Source: Denitratisoma sp. DHT3 (GTDB taxonomy: Bacteria > Pseudomonadota > Gammaproteobacteria > Burkholderiales > Rhodocyclaceae). Taken from it: a stretch of 64,000 nucleotides of DNA. Positions 24,041 through 32,496 of this stretch are shown here, one piece after another (the stretch's first letter is position 1; every line of letters begins with the position of its first letter). The position numbers and the translations under genes are program-made. The stretch spans positions 420,047-484,046 of the forward strand of contig NZ_CP020914.1 in the NCBI RefSeq assembly GCF_007833355.1, written 5' to 3'. The notes beneath the pieces are model-generated. The model had not been told where the DNA came from. It saw nothing but the letters and a program-made list of their open reading frames with translations, and did not search any database.

Positions 24041-25091
24041 AAGCGACCTGCTTCAGCGCTGGCAGTACCCGGCCCAGGTCCACGAACTGGCGGCGCTGGC
24101 GTTCCTGCAGTTCGGCGTAGGGCGGGCCGAAGACCACATTGACGGTCGTGACGAGTCCGGAATAGCGGGCCGCCAGCTTGGCCGGCAATTCATCATGGAG
24201 CCCCATGATGGCGAAGGTGTCGAGCATTTCGTCGCTGACCAGGGCCGGCATCTCCTCCCAGCGGTTGGCCTGGGACAGCTTCACCAGCTCCTCGCCGATC
24301 CCGCCCCAGCCATGGTGCTCCATCACCGCGGAGTAGGTGCGGGTGGCGGCGTAGAAGGAGATGTGCTTGCGGATCAGCCGCTTGGACTCCTCGAACTCCT
24401 CCTCGGTCCTGCCGGTGATGAAAAAGGGATTGATCGCGAATTCCACCGCGCCGATGTCACGGCCGGCGCGGGCCGCGCCCTCGGCCACGGCGGGCCGGAT
24501 CACGTCGCGGATGTAGGCCGGCGTGTTGAGCGGATGCATGCGCACGCCGTCGCCCAGTTCGCCGGCGAGCCGGCAGTTGTATTGATTGACCGCCGCGACA
24601 TGGATCGGCACCGTGTCGACGCCCTCGATCGGACCGGGATTGAAAAACGAATTGCACAGGGTGAACTGGTAGTGCTCGCCCTTGAAATCGGGTTTCTCGC
24701 CGGTGCTGAAGTGGCGGAAGATGGCCTTCATGCAGAGGATGTATTCCCGCAGCCGGGGCCCGGGAGGCGAGGGCCAGGGCGTCGAGTAGCGCCGTTCGTT
24801 ATGGCCCTTGACCTGGGTGCCCAGGCCGAGGACGAAGCGTCCGCCGGAGAAGCGTTGCAGGTCCCAGGCCATCTGGGCGGTGACGAAGGGGCTGCGCGGA
24901 AAGGAGATGGCGATGCCGGTGCCGATGCGGGCGCGCCGGGTGTGTTCCGCCAGGATCATCTGCGGCAGGAAGGGATCATGGCCGGCTTCCGGCACCAGAA
25001 TGCTGTCGTAGCCCAGTTCGTCCAGCTCCCTGGCATGGCGGGCCAGTGCCGGGATGGAAGGCGGGGCGGTGATGGTGGCTTCGATCTTCAC
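24039..25091 (-). CDS. LLM-class flavin/F420-dependent oxidoreductase (TIGR03617-like)
   Basis: A 350-residue luciferase-like oxidoreductase. Recognisable segments are ELDELGYDSILVPEAGHDPF near 25-45, RIGTGIAISFPRSPFVTAQMAWDLQRFS near 55-83 and the family segment GRFVLGLGTQVKGHNERRY near 85-103. This group is annotated as F420-dependent, but use of FMN in Proteobacteria cannot be excluded. It is a single gene convergent with etfB. The substrate is unknown; a role in oxidising steroid or acyl intermediates would fit the context but is inference. Confidence 0.85.
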   Translation of the reverse strand: MKIEATITAPPSIPALARHARELDELGYDSILVPEAGHDPFLPQMILAEHTRRARIGTGIAISFPRSPFVTAQMAWDLQRFSGGRFVLGLGTQVKGHNERRYSTPWPSPPGPRLREYILCMKAIFRHFSTGEKPDFKGEHYQFTLCNSFFNPGPIEGVDTVPIHVAAVNQYNCRLAGELGDGVRMHPLNTPAYIRDVIRPAVAEGAARAGRDIGAVEFAINPFFITGRTEEEFEESKRLIRKHISFYAATRTYSAVMEHHGWGGIGEELVKLSQANRWEEMPALVSDEMLDTFAIMGLHDELPAKLAARYSGLVTTVNVVFGPPYAELQERQRRQFVDLGRVLPALKQVA

Positions 25092-25217
25092 GGCGTCTCC
25101 TCGGTTGTTTTGTATAAGTCAGTGTAAATCCGTTCCACATCTCCCGTGATTCAGCGTTTTCGCATCAGAGATATCCCGTGGGGACGAAGATGGCTCATTT
25201 GAGGTCAGCAAAATGGC

Positions 25218-25254
25218 AAAAAGCCCTGGCGCCATCTCCTGGCGCCAGGGCTTT
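25218..25254 (-). terminator. Rho-independent terminator after the Spy-like gene
   Basis: A perfect 14-bp stem (25220-25233 with 25241-25254, seven-base loop) which on the minus strand runs into TTTTTGCCATTTT. It lies 25 bases downstream of the gene 25280-25843. Confidence 0.88.
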
Positions 25255-25279
25255 CCCAGGCAGTTTTTATCGAGGGAGC

Positions 25280-25843
25280 CTACTGCGGCGGCATCATGCC
25301 GGCGCCCGGCCCTCTGCGCTCACCACGCTCAGCGCGCGGACCCCGTGGTCCACTGGGCCCCATCCGGTCCTTGCCGCCGCGTTGCGGCATCATGCGTGTT
25401 TCGCTGTCGAAAATCTTTTGTTGTTCCGGGGTCAGCTTGGCGTAAAAGGTTTTCAGCGCCTGCAGGCCGGCGGTCATGTGTTCCTGGCGCTGCTTCATGT
25501 GCTCCAGCATTTTTTCCATGCGCTCCGGCGCGGTCAGCTTCTCGAACTCGGCCCGGTTGGGGCGCTGCTCCGCACCAGGCGGCTGGTGGGCGGCCTGCAG
25601 GGCCTTCCAGGATTCCTCCTGCTGGGCATTCAGTTTGAGTTTGTCGTGCAGCGCCTGGTGCCGCGCGGCGCGTCGCTCGGTCCAGCGCTGCGCCATCCAA
25701 TGGCCGTCCGCCTCGTGGCAGGGCATGCCGTAGCCGGCGGGTGCGTCTTTCCTGGCCGCGGCGGGTTCGGCCGCCTGGGCGGAGAGACCGGCCGTGATCA
25801 TGCCGGCCAGGCCGAGGGACAGCAGGGTTTGGGACAATTTCAT
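25280..25843 (-). CDS. Spy/CpxP-family periplasmic LTXXQ protein
   Basis: A 187-residue exported protein. Residues 1-26 form a signal peptide (MKLSQTLLSLGLAGMITAGL, cleavage after AQA). The mature part is helical and charged with a KLTPEQQKIFDSE segment near 150-160, matching the LTXXQ motif of Spy/CpxP, which act as periplasmic chaperones or dampers of envelope-stress signalling. The C-terminus is Arg/Gly/Pro-rich and the N-terminal mature region has two cysteine/histidine-bearing spots (CHEADGH). AGAAGGAG precedes the ATG. It lies just after the arn/MFS operon, which also concerns the envelope, but has its own terminator. Confidence 0.75.
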   Translation of the reverse strand: MKLSQTLLSLGLAGMITAGLSAQAAEPAAARKDAPAGYGMPCHEADGHWMAQRWTERRAARHQALHDKLKLNAQQEESWKALQAAHQPPGAEQRPNRAEFEKLTAPERMEKMLEHMKQRQEHMTAGLQALKTFYAKLTPEQQKIFDSETRMMPQRGGKDRMGPSGPRGPRAERGERRGPGAGMMPPQ

Positions 25844-25942
25844 GACAGGCTCCTTCTCTGGTGATTGACCGGATAAAGATAGCCCGATTGCGCCGCTGCC
25901 GATAGGCGCTTCCGGTAAGCGAGTGTAATAAATTGTAGTCGC

Positions 25943-27259
25943 TCAGGGATTGGGGTTGCTGCTGGCCAGGTCTTCGCGCAGGGTGCGCGCGGCCTGCCAG
26001 AACAGCAGGCTGGCCAGGCCGCCCAGGAGGCCCACCACCAGCATCGAGTAGCGGATCGCCAGGGGGCCGTGGGTGGGGCCGAAATAGTGGTCGTTGAGCA
26101 GGCCCACCGTGAGCGGGCCGAGCCCCAGACCCACCATGTTCACCACGAACAGCAGGATGGCCGAGGCCGTGGCGCGCATGCGCAACTGCACCAGGCCCTG
26201 CACCATCGCGAACATCGGCCCGACGTACATGGCGCCCAGGGCGTAGAAGGGAATGAAGCAGAGCAGGGCCATGGACTGGTCGGGCAGCAGGGTGAAGCCG
26301 GTGACGAAGGGCACCGCCAGCGCCGACTGGAAGGCCGGCAGGCGCATGTACCAGCGGGCATCCCTGGCGCCCATGCGGTCCGCCAGACGGCCGCCGATGA
26401 GGGTGCCGAGACAGCCGGCCAGGCCGATGATCCAGCCCAGGCTGACGCCGATGTCGGTCCAGGACATGGCGTGGACCCGGGCCAGGAAGGTCGGGCCCCA
26501 GGTAAGCACGCCGTAGCCGGAGAGCGACTGCACCGAGGCGCCCAGCGCGATGAAGACGAAGGCGCGGCGGCCCAGCAGGTAGCGGATCACTTCCCGCAGC
26601 GGAACGCTCGGCGCTTGCGCCTGGGCCGTGCGCTGCTCGGATAGTCCGCGTGGCACTTCCCGCACCGTCAGCGCCACCACGGCCGCCAGCAGGATGCCCG
26701 GCAGCCCCACCACGTAGAAGGCGACGCGCCAGTCGTAATGGCTGATCAGGTAGCCGCCGGCGAGAAAGGCGATGGCGGCGCCGATATAGACGCCCCAGGC
26801 GTAGATGGACAACGCCGTGGCCCGGCGTGCCGGCGGAAAATAGTCGGCGATCAGCGAATGCGCCGGCGGGTTGCCGCCCGCCTCGCCGATGCCCACCAGG
26901 ACGCGCAGCAGCGCCAGCTCGGCGAAGTTGCGGGCGAGCCCGCAGGCCGCGGTCATCGCGCTCCAGATCGTCAGCGAGAGGGTGATGATGAACTTGCGGG
27001 AACCGCGATCGGCCCAGCGCGCGATCGGGATGCCGGCCAGGGTGTAGAACACGACGAAGGCGAAGCCGGTGAGAATGCCCATCGCCGTGTCGGAGACGCC
27101 GAACTCCTGCTTGATCGGCTCGATCAGCATCGACAGGATCTGCCGGTCGATGAAGTTGAAGACGTAGACCAGCGACAGCAGCGCCAGCACGTAGTTGGAG
27201 TAGGCGGCCGATGGCAAGGCGGGCGGCTTGGTGTCGTCGTGAGGGGGCGGCGTCGGCAT
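25943..27259 (-). CDS. MFS transporter (spinster-like)
   Basis: A 438-residue, 12-helix major facilitator. The loop 2-3 motif appears as GIPIARWADRGSRK near residue 75-90, and GIGEAGGNPPAHSLIADYFPP near 123-143 is typical of the spinster-like/hexuronate group common in catabolic clusters. It is the last gene of the long minus-strand arn-type operon, 15 bases after a GT2 glycosyltransferase. Such transporters take up organic acids or export lipids; a role in moving an envelope precursor or a steroid acid is possible but undetermined. Confidence 0.88.
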   Translation of the reverse strand: MPTPPPHDDTKPPALPSAAYSNYVLALLSLVYVFNFIDRQILSMLIEPIKQEFGVSDTAMGILTGFAFVVFYTLAGIPIARWADRGSRKFIITLSLTIWSAMTAACGLARNFAELALLRVLVGIGEAGGNPPAHSLIADYFPPARRATALSIYAWGVYIGAAIAFLAGGYLISHYDWRVAFYVVGLPGILLAAVVALTVREVPRGLSEQRTAQAQAPSVPLREVIRYLLGRRAFVFIALGASVQSLSGYGVLTWGPTFLARVHAMSWTDIGVSLGWIIGLAGCLGTLIGGRLADRMGARDARWYMRLPAFQSALAVPFVTGFTLLPDQSMALLCFIPFYALGAMYVGPMFAMVQGLVQLRMRATASAILLFVVNMVGLGLGPLTVGLLNDHYFGPTHGPLAIRYSMLVVGLLGGLASLLFWQAARTLREDLASSNPNP

Positions 27260-27274
27260 TGGCGTCTGTCCTGC

Positions 27275-28255
27275 TCAATCCTGGGGCGGCGGCCGCAGGC
27301 GGTACTGGTCGCGGCCCTCGGGTTCGTGATAGATGCGGATCAGGATTTCCCCCAGCAGGCCCAGGCCGATCAGTTGGGCGCCCATCAGCACCAGCATGAT
27401 GCCCAGCAGCAGCAGTGGGCGACCGCCGATGGATTCGCCGAAGAGTTTCAACACCGACAGATAGCCGCAGACGAGGAGGCCGGGCACGCCCATCCAGAGG
27501 CCGGCGCCGCCGAAGAAGTGAAGCGGCCGGTGCAGGTAGCGCAGCATGAACTTCATCAGCAGGAGGTCGAGGATCACCCGGAAGGTGCGGTCGATGCCGT
27601 ACTTGCTGACGCCCTTGGTGCGGGCGTGGTGGCGCACCGGCACTTCGAGGATCCTGGCGCCGGCCTCGAAGGCCAGCACCGGGATGAAGCGGTGCAGTTC
27701 GCCGTAGAGGCGGATGCGCCGCACCAGCTCCGTGCGATAGGCCTTCAGCGCGCAGCCGTAGTCGTGGAGCTTGACGCCGGTCACCTTGGCGATGATGCGG
27801 TTGGCGATCATCGACGGAATCTTGCGGTTGAGCGCGGCGTCCTGCCTCTCCTTGCGCCAGCCCGAGATCATGTTGATCTCGGGGCGCGATTCCAGGGTGC
27901 GGATCAGTTCCGGGATGTCGAGCGGGTCGTTCTGCAAATCGCCGTCCAGAGTCACCGTGTAGCGGCCGCGCACCGCGTCGAAGCCGGCCTGGAGCGCGGC
28001 GGTCTGGCCGTAGTTGCGCATCAGGTAGCGCGGCTGGAGCCAGTCGTTCCCCGCCGCGAGGTCGCGCAGCACCCTTGCCGAGTCGTCGCGGGAGCCGTCG
28101 TCGACGCAGATCAGTTCGAAGCTGAAGCCGGAAGGCGCCATCGCCTCGCCGACCCGGGCCACCAGATCGGGCAGGTTCTCCTCCTCGTTGTACACGGGGA
28201 TGACGATGGAGACATCGCAGGCTTGGGCGTCTTTGGCGGAGGTGGTGTCGGTCAT
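27275..28255 (-). CDS. GT2 glycosyltransferase, ArnC/DPM1-like
   Basis: A 326-residue polyprenyl-phosphate glycosyltransferase. The GT-A domain begins VSIVIPVYNEEENLPDL near residue 15 and has the metal-binding TLDGDLQNDP near 105-114. Two hydrophobic segments near the C-terminus (about 235-260 and 275-300) anchor it to the inner membrane. It differs from the canonical ArnC at 34512-35453 and may load another sugar onto undecaprenyl phosphate for the second GT39 enzyme encoded upstream. I start at 28255, where ATGA overlaps the upstream stop; the longer open frame is not coding. Confidence 0.88.
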   Translation of the reverse strand: MTDTTSAKDAQACDVSIVIPVYNEEENLPDLVARVGEAMAPSGFSFELICVDDGSRDDSARVLRDLAAGNDWLQPRYLMRNYGQTAALQAGFDAVRGRYTVTLDGDLQNDPLDIPELIRTLESRPEINMISGWRKERQDAALNRKIPSMIANRIIAKVTGVKLHDYGCALKAYRTELVRRIRLYGELHRFIPVLAFEAGARILEVPVRHHARTKGVSKYGIDRTFRVILDLLLMKFMLRYLHRPLHFFGGAGLWMGVPGLLVCGYLSVLKLFGESIGGRPLLLLGIMLVLMGAQLIGLGLLGEILIRIYHEPEGRDQYRLRPPPQD

Positions 28256-28791
28256 GATCGGTTCTGGTAAGCGCGCCGGCCGTTCCGCAGCGCGATGATG
28301 AGCATGGCAAGGACCAGCAGCGGGTCCAGCAGAGTGTCCCAGAGATTGGGGGATTCCGGCAAGCCGGCGGCATAGGCGATCAGGTCGACGGCCAGCAGCC
28401 ACAGCCACAGGGCCTGGCCGCGCCACCAGGCGAGCAGGGCGAGGACGGCGCACGGCAGCAGCAGCGGCCAGGCCGCGTAGCCCAGGCGGTAGGGATCGAA
28501 GTCGCCCAGGCCCAGCGCCAGCGGATAGAACAGGAGGCCGCCGGCGGCGATCACGGCCGGTCCGCGCCAGCCCAGCGCGGCGGCGGGCCGCCCGGCGAGG
28601 CTCAGGGCCAGCAGTTGCAGGCCGGTGATGCTGAAGTCTCCCCACAGCCCGCGCAGCATCATGGCGACGGAAACGCCTTCCTGCAGGGGGATCAGGCTGA
28701 GCGCCGCCGCCGGCAGCGCCAGCCAGCGCCGACGGCCCCGGAATGGCAGCGCCAGCAGGGCGGCGATGAGGAGGGCCTGGCCGAGCAGCAT
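28252..28791 (-). CDS. Small multispanning membrane protein
   Basis: A 179-residue hydrophobic protein with about five predicted transmembrane stretches (LLGQALLIAALLALPF; VIAAGGLLFYPLALGLG; WPLLLPCAVLALLAWW; LWLWLLAVDLIAYAAGL; LLDPLLVLAMLIIAL). No family is recognised. The start ATG at 28791 shares one base with the TGA of the sialidase-like gene, and its stop overlaps the GT2 start, so all three are translated together. The setting suggests a role in building or flipping a lipid-linked sugar. Confidence 0.75.
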   Translation of the reverse strand: MLLGQALLIAALLALPFRGRRRWLALPAAALSLIPLQEGVSVAMMLRGLWGDFSITGLQLLALSLAGRPAAALGWRGPAVIAAGGLLFYPLALGLGDFDPYRLGYAAWPLLLPCAVLALLAWWRGQALWLWLLAVDLIAYAAGLPESPNLWDTLLDPLLVLAMLIIALRNGRRAYQNRS

Positions 28792-29963
28792 CAGCGCAAC
28801 TCCCGCAATCCGTGCAACCCATTCAACCCCTGGGGCGAAAAGCGCAGATGCTTGATGCGCTCGCGCTTCCAGGTGTAGGCCAGATGAATCATGCTGCTGT
28901 CGTCCTGGGCCAGGGCCGGGTAGGAGAACTCCGCGCCGGCCTCGCCCTGCTCGACCAGGGTGGGCGGCGACCATGTGTTGCCGTCGTCGCCCGAGAGCGC
29001 CAGGGCCAGGCGGTCGCGATCGCTGGTCTGCGGGTTGTAGGCCAGCAGCAGGCGCCCGTCGTCCAGGCGCAGCAGGGCGATGCCGGCGTTCGGATTGGGC
29101 AGCTCCGTGGCGCGGCTGGTCTGCCAGTGATTGCCGCCGTCGGCCGTGCGGCTGGCGTGGATGCGATGGGCCGGCCCCGTGTCGCGCAGCAGGACCAGAG
29201 CCTGGCGTTCATCCAGGGCGGCCGCCGTGGGTTGCAGCAGCCGGTTCGAGCCCGGCAGGCGCAGTTTGTCCACGATCCGGCCCTGTGCGTTGAGACGGAG
29301 CCATTCGGCGTGCTTGGCGATGAACTCGTGATAGACCGGCAGGGCCGCGCCGCCGTCGGCCAGTGGTAGGGGCACACCCCGCACCAGGGTGGAGAGGTTC
29401 CAGAACGGGGAGGTGATCAGACGCTGCGGCGGCGACCAGTGCCGGCCGCCATCCTCGGACCGGACATGGTTGATGGCGCTGCCGGCCCAGCCGCCGTAGC
29501 CGACGCTGACGAACCACAGATGCAGGGTGCCGCCGGCATCGCGCCAGAGCACCGGATTGCCCAGCTTGCGCAGGCGGCGCTCGCTCGCCCGCTGCGCGGC
29601 TGCGCGCTCGACCGCCACCCTCGGCTCGCTCCAGCCGTGGCCGTCGAAGATCGAGAAGAGGATGGAAACGTCCGCGGCGCCCTCGCGGCTGCCGGCGAAC
29701 CAGGCCGCGGCGATGCGCTCGTCGCCCAGGGGCGCGAGGCTGACGCTGTGGGCGCTGGCCCGTGGATTGGGCAGCAGGCGCGATTCCGCGGGCAGCAAGG
29801 GGATGGCGGGCAATCTGGCTGTCTGCGGCGGGGGCAGGAAGCGCGCCGGGGCCGGCGGCGTCAGCCAGCGCGGCAGCGCCAGGGCCAGGCCCAGCAGGAA
29901 CAGGCCGAGCGGGAGATACCGGGATAGTCCGCGTTGACGCAAGAGGACGGCCGGCAGCTTCAC
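28791..29963 (-). CDS. Membrane-anchored sialidase-like (BNR/Asp-box) protein
   Basis: A 390-residue protein with one N-terminal hydrophobic segment (YLPLGLFLLGLALALP, residues ~15-30), probably an uncleaved anchor facing the periplasm. The rest is a beta-propeller with Asp-boxes RSEDGGRHWSPP, SRTADGGNHWQ and ALSGDDGNTWSPP, as in exo-alpha-sialidases. I start at the GTG at 29963, which overlaps the upstream GT39 stop (GTGA); the longer open frame upstream is out-of-frame shadow. A glycosidase-type protein inside an arn-like operon is unusual; it may trim or bind a surface glycan. True sialidase activity is not established. Confidence 0.82.
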   Translation of the reverse strand: MKLPAVLLRQRGLSRYLPLGLFLLGLALALPRWLTPPAPARFLPPPQTARLPAIPLLPAESRLLPNPRASAHSVSLAPLGDERIAAAWFAGSREGAADVSILFSIFDGHGWSEPRVAVERAAAQRASERRLRKLGNPVLWRDAGGTLHLWFVSVGYGGWAGSAINHVRSEDGGRHWSPPQRLITSPFWNLSTLVRGVPLPLADGGAALPVYHEFIAKHAEWLRLNAQGRIVDKLRLPGSNRLLQPTAAALDERQALVLLRDTGPAHRIHASRTADGGNHWQTSRATELPNPNAGIALLRLDDGRLLLAYNPQTSDRDRLALALSGDDGNTWSPPTLVEQGEAGAEFSYPALAQDDSSMIHLAYTWKRERIKHLRFSPQGLNGLHGLRELR

Positions 29964-31573
29964 GGCAGCAACTCCAGCACCTGGATGGCGGACATCAGCG
30001 GCGTGGGGTCGCGTCCGTGCCAGGCCTGGCGCCAGTCGGCGCGCGTCGCGCCCTGGCGGGCGAAGCGGATGCCGGAGCCGGCGGAGCTGAGGGTGCGGAA
30101 TTCCTGCACGGCGCGGACTTCGCGCCCCAGGGTCCGCAACTGGCGATCCAGTTGCGGGCGGTCTTCGGCGCGCAGGGTGATCAGGGTGCCGGCGACGAGC
30201 TGGCCGGCCGGCAGCGTTTCGAGCTGGCTGGTCTGGCGCAGGGCGCGGCCGGTGAGAATCGGCAGCATGGCCGGCTGCGGGCCGGCGAACAGGATCACCG
30301 GCCGCTCTCGCGCCAGGTCGACCACGGCGGCGGGCACGGCATTGACGCCGAGGCGGGGAAAGGCCAGACCCCAGCCGACGGCCCAGAGCAGGACGGCGCC
30401 GAGGATCAGTCCGCGAGGAGAGGTCCGGCGGCGCCACCAGAAGAACAGGAAGCCGGCCAGCGCCGCCGCCAGCGCCAGCGGGGGCAGCCAGCCGTCCCCG
30501 CTACCCGTGCGCCAGCACCACAGCAGCAGCGCCAGGGCGCCGGCGAGCAGCGCCGGCACCACGCTGCCCAGGCGCCGGGTCCAGGCCGGCACGGCGCCGG
30601 ACGCCAGGGACAGCGCGGCGAGCAGGGCCAGCGCCGGCAGGGAGCCGATCAGGTAGCGTTCGAAGCTGCGGATGAAAAAGAACGGCAGCAGGGTGAACAG
30701 CAGCCACAGACCGAGGAAGCGGACCGGCGCTTCGCCGCGGCGGCGCCACAGGGCGTGCAAGGCGACGAAGCTCCAGGGCAGGGCCAGCGTGACGATGCCG
30801 ATGAGGGCGTCCGGCGAAAGCGCCATCACTTGCCGCGCCTCCAGTTCGTCCTTGGCCGCGGCGGCCAGTTGGGCGCCGTAGTGCTGGCGCACGTCCAGAT
30901 ACCAGGCGAGCGGCAGGGCCAGCGCGGCCGTCAGCGCCAGGCCGTGGGACGGCCAATGGCGCAGCAGGGCGGCGCGGGATTCGGGCCGAGTGAGCCAGAG
31001 CGCCAGCAGACCGCCGCCGCAGGCCACCAGGGCGATCGGACCCTTGGTCAGCAGGGCCGCGCCGATCAGCGTGGCGGCACCGGCCAGCAGGATGGCGCGG
31101 GGGCGGTCGAGCCAGGCCAGATAGAGGCAGAAGGCGGCGGTGGACAGGGCCGCCACCGGCACGTCCAGCATCAGGCGGCGCGATTCGGAGGCCATGCCGC
31201 TCATGCCCAGCAGCGCCCCGGCGGCCAGCAGGCCCGTGGTCAGGCTGCCGGAAAGCCGCTTGCCCAGCCAGGCGGTGCAGCCCAGCAGCAGCAGCGCGAA
31301 GGCGACGGTGATGCCGCGCGCGGCAAGCAGGGACGGGCCGAAGCCCTCGTAGCCGAGGCGTCCCAGCCAGTAGAGGAAGGGCGGTTTCTTGAGACGCGGC
31401 GCTCCGTCGATGAAGGGCACCCACCAGGCGTCCCGTTCCATCATCTCCAGGGGAATGCGCAGGCCCAGCAGGTATTCGTCCTTGCCGGTGAGGCCGGTGG
31501 CTTCCCAGATGCCCCAGCCCAGAGCCAGGGCTGCGAGCAGCAACCCAAGCAGCCACGGGGTGCGACTATGCAT
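29960..31573 (-). CDS. ArnT-like GT39 lipid-linked glycosyltransferase (second copy)
   Basis: A 537-residue multispanning GT-C enzyme. After the first helix (LLGLLLAALALGWGIW) comes the periplasmic loop with TGKDEYLLGLRIPLEM and PRLKKPPFLYW, corresponding to the catalytic acidic loop and substrate region of the PMT/ArnT family. I start at MHSRTPW (31573), eight bases inside the arnD 3' end. It follows arnD directly, the usual place of arnT, but another ArnT with a more canonical loop is encoded at 37765-39489. One may transfer aminoarabinose and the other a different sugar. Confidence 0.85.
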   Translation of the reverse strand: MHSRTPWLLGLLLAALALGWGIWEATGLTGKDEYLLGLRIPLEMMERDAWWVPFIDGAPRLKKPPFLYWLGRLGYEGFGPSLLAARGITVAFALLLLGCTAWLGKRLSGSLTTGLLAAGALLGMSGMASESRRLMLDVPVAALSTAAFCLYLAWLDRPRAILLAGAATLIGAALLTKGPIALVACGGGLLALWLTRPESRAALLRHWPSHGLALTAALALPLAWYLDVRQHYGAQLAAAAKDELEARQVMALSPDALIGIVTLALPWSFVALHALWRRRGEAPVRFLGLWLLFTLLPFFFIRSFERYLIGSLPALALLAALSLASGAVPAWTRRLGSVVPALLAGALALLLWCWRTGSGDGWLPPLALAAALAGFLFFWWRRRTSPRGLILGAVLLWAVGWGLAFPRLGVNAVPAAVVDLARERPVILFAGPQPAMLPILTGRALRQTSQLETLPAGQLVAGTLITLRAEDRPQLDRQLRTLGREVRAVQEFRTLSSAGSGIRFARQGATRADWRQAWHGRDPTPLMSAIQVLELLP

Positions 31574-32483
31574 CGGCCAGGAATTCCGGTCCCTGGACCA
31601 GCAGGGTGCCCGAGCGGCCGGGAATTTCACCCAGGGCCACTTCGTGACGCGGCAAGTTTTTCAGATCCAGGCCGCCGCGCATGGCGTCGAGGCTGACCAG
31701 GTCGTAGCCCTGGGCTTTCCAGCCGGCCAGCAGGCGGTCGAATACCGGCATCAGCTTCATGCCTTCGAGTTCGGCGTGCAGGGTGAAGACATGGCCCGTG
31801 GCCGGGGGGGCGAGCGTCAGTTGCAGCAGGCGCTCATGGACGTTGTCCGGGGTGAGGCCGTCGGTGCCGATCAGTTCGTCGAGGGTCGGCAGGGTGGTGG
31901 GCAGTTGCGGGCAGTGCACCACCTCGCCGTTCCAGACCGGCATGAAGGGATGCGTGCCGCGGCTGTCGGAGGCATGGCTGAACCCCAGGCGCTGGGTCAG
32001 GCGCAGGGCGTGGGGGTTCATCTGCCAGCCGGCGGCGCCGTGGGTGCGCGGCGCATCGCCGAAGATTTTCTGGAACCGCTCCACGGCCTTCTTCAGTTCG
32101 CCTTCGGTCCAGGCCATGTCGGCCCGCGCCACCCGGTCCTGCCAGACCACGTGGTCCCAGCAGTGGATGCCCACTTCGTAGCCGGAATTCCGCACGCCGC
32201 GCAGAATCCCGCCGCAGCGCCGGCCGATGTTGGGACCCGGCAGCAGCGTGCCGTACATCAGGGTGCGCAGGCCGTAGTGCGACACCACCGAGGTGCGCGA
32301 CACCTTTTTCATGAAGCCGCGGCGGAATGCCCGCTTGATGGCGCGGCCGGTATGGTCGGGGCCGAGGGAGAACAGGAACGTGGCCTGGGCCCCGAAACGA
32401 CGCAGGGTCTCCACCAGGCGCGGCACGCCGATCAGGGTGCCGCGGTAGGTATCGACGTCGATCTTGAGAGCGAGTTGAGGCAT
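31566..32483 (-). CDS. arnD: ArnD: 4-deoxy-4-formamido-L-arabinose-phosphoundecaprenol deformylase
   Basis: A 305-residue polysaccharide-deacetylase (NodB-like) protein. The N-terminal ALKIDVDTYRGT provides the first catalytic/metal Asp, and GYEVGIHCWDHVVWQD near 97-115 supplies the metal histidines. In the arn pathway it removes the formyl group from the lipid-linked sugar before ArnT transfer. It lies 13 bases after the decarboxylase half of ArnA and overlaps the GT39 gene. The length matches ArnD of enterobacteria. Confidence 0.92.
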   Translation of the reverse strand: MPQLALKIDVDTYRGTLIGVPRLVETLRRFGAQATFLFSLGPDHTGRAIKRAFRRGFMKKVSRTSVVSHYGLRTLMYGTLLPGPNIGRRCGGILRGVRNSGYEVGIHCWDHVVWQDRVARADMAWTEGELKKAVERFQKIFGDAPRTHGAAGWQMNPHALRLTQRLGFSHASDSRGTHPFMPVWNGEVVHCPQLPTTLPTLDELIGTDGLTPDNVHERLLQLTLAPPATGHVFTLHAELEGMKLMPVFDRLLAGWKAQGYDLVSLDAMRGGLDLKNLPRHEVALGEIPGRSGTLLVQGPEFLADA

Positions 32484-32496
32484 CCGGGCGGGTGCC

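Noticed and set aside
25329..28373. A 1014-codon minus-strand open frame
   Set aside because: It overlaps the Spy-like, MFS and GT2 genes in another frame and is Arg/Pro-rich shadow sequence.
28972..30437. N-terminal extension of the sialidase-like protein upstream of 29963
   Set aside because: It would overlap the GT39 gene by hundreds of bases and is Arg/Pro-rich; the GTGA overlap gives a natural start at 29963.
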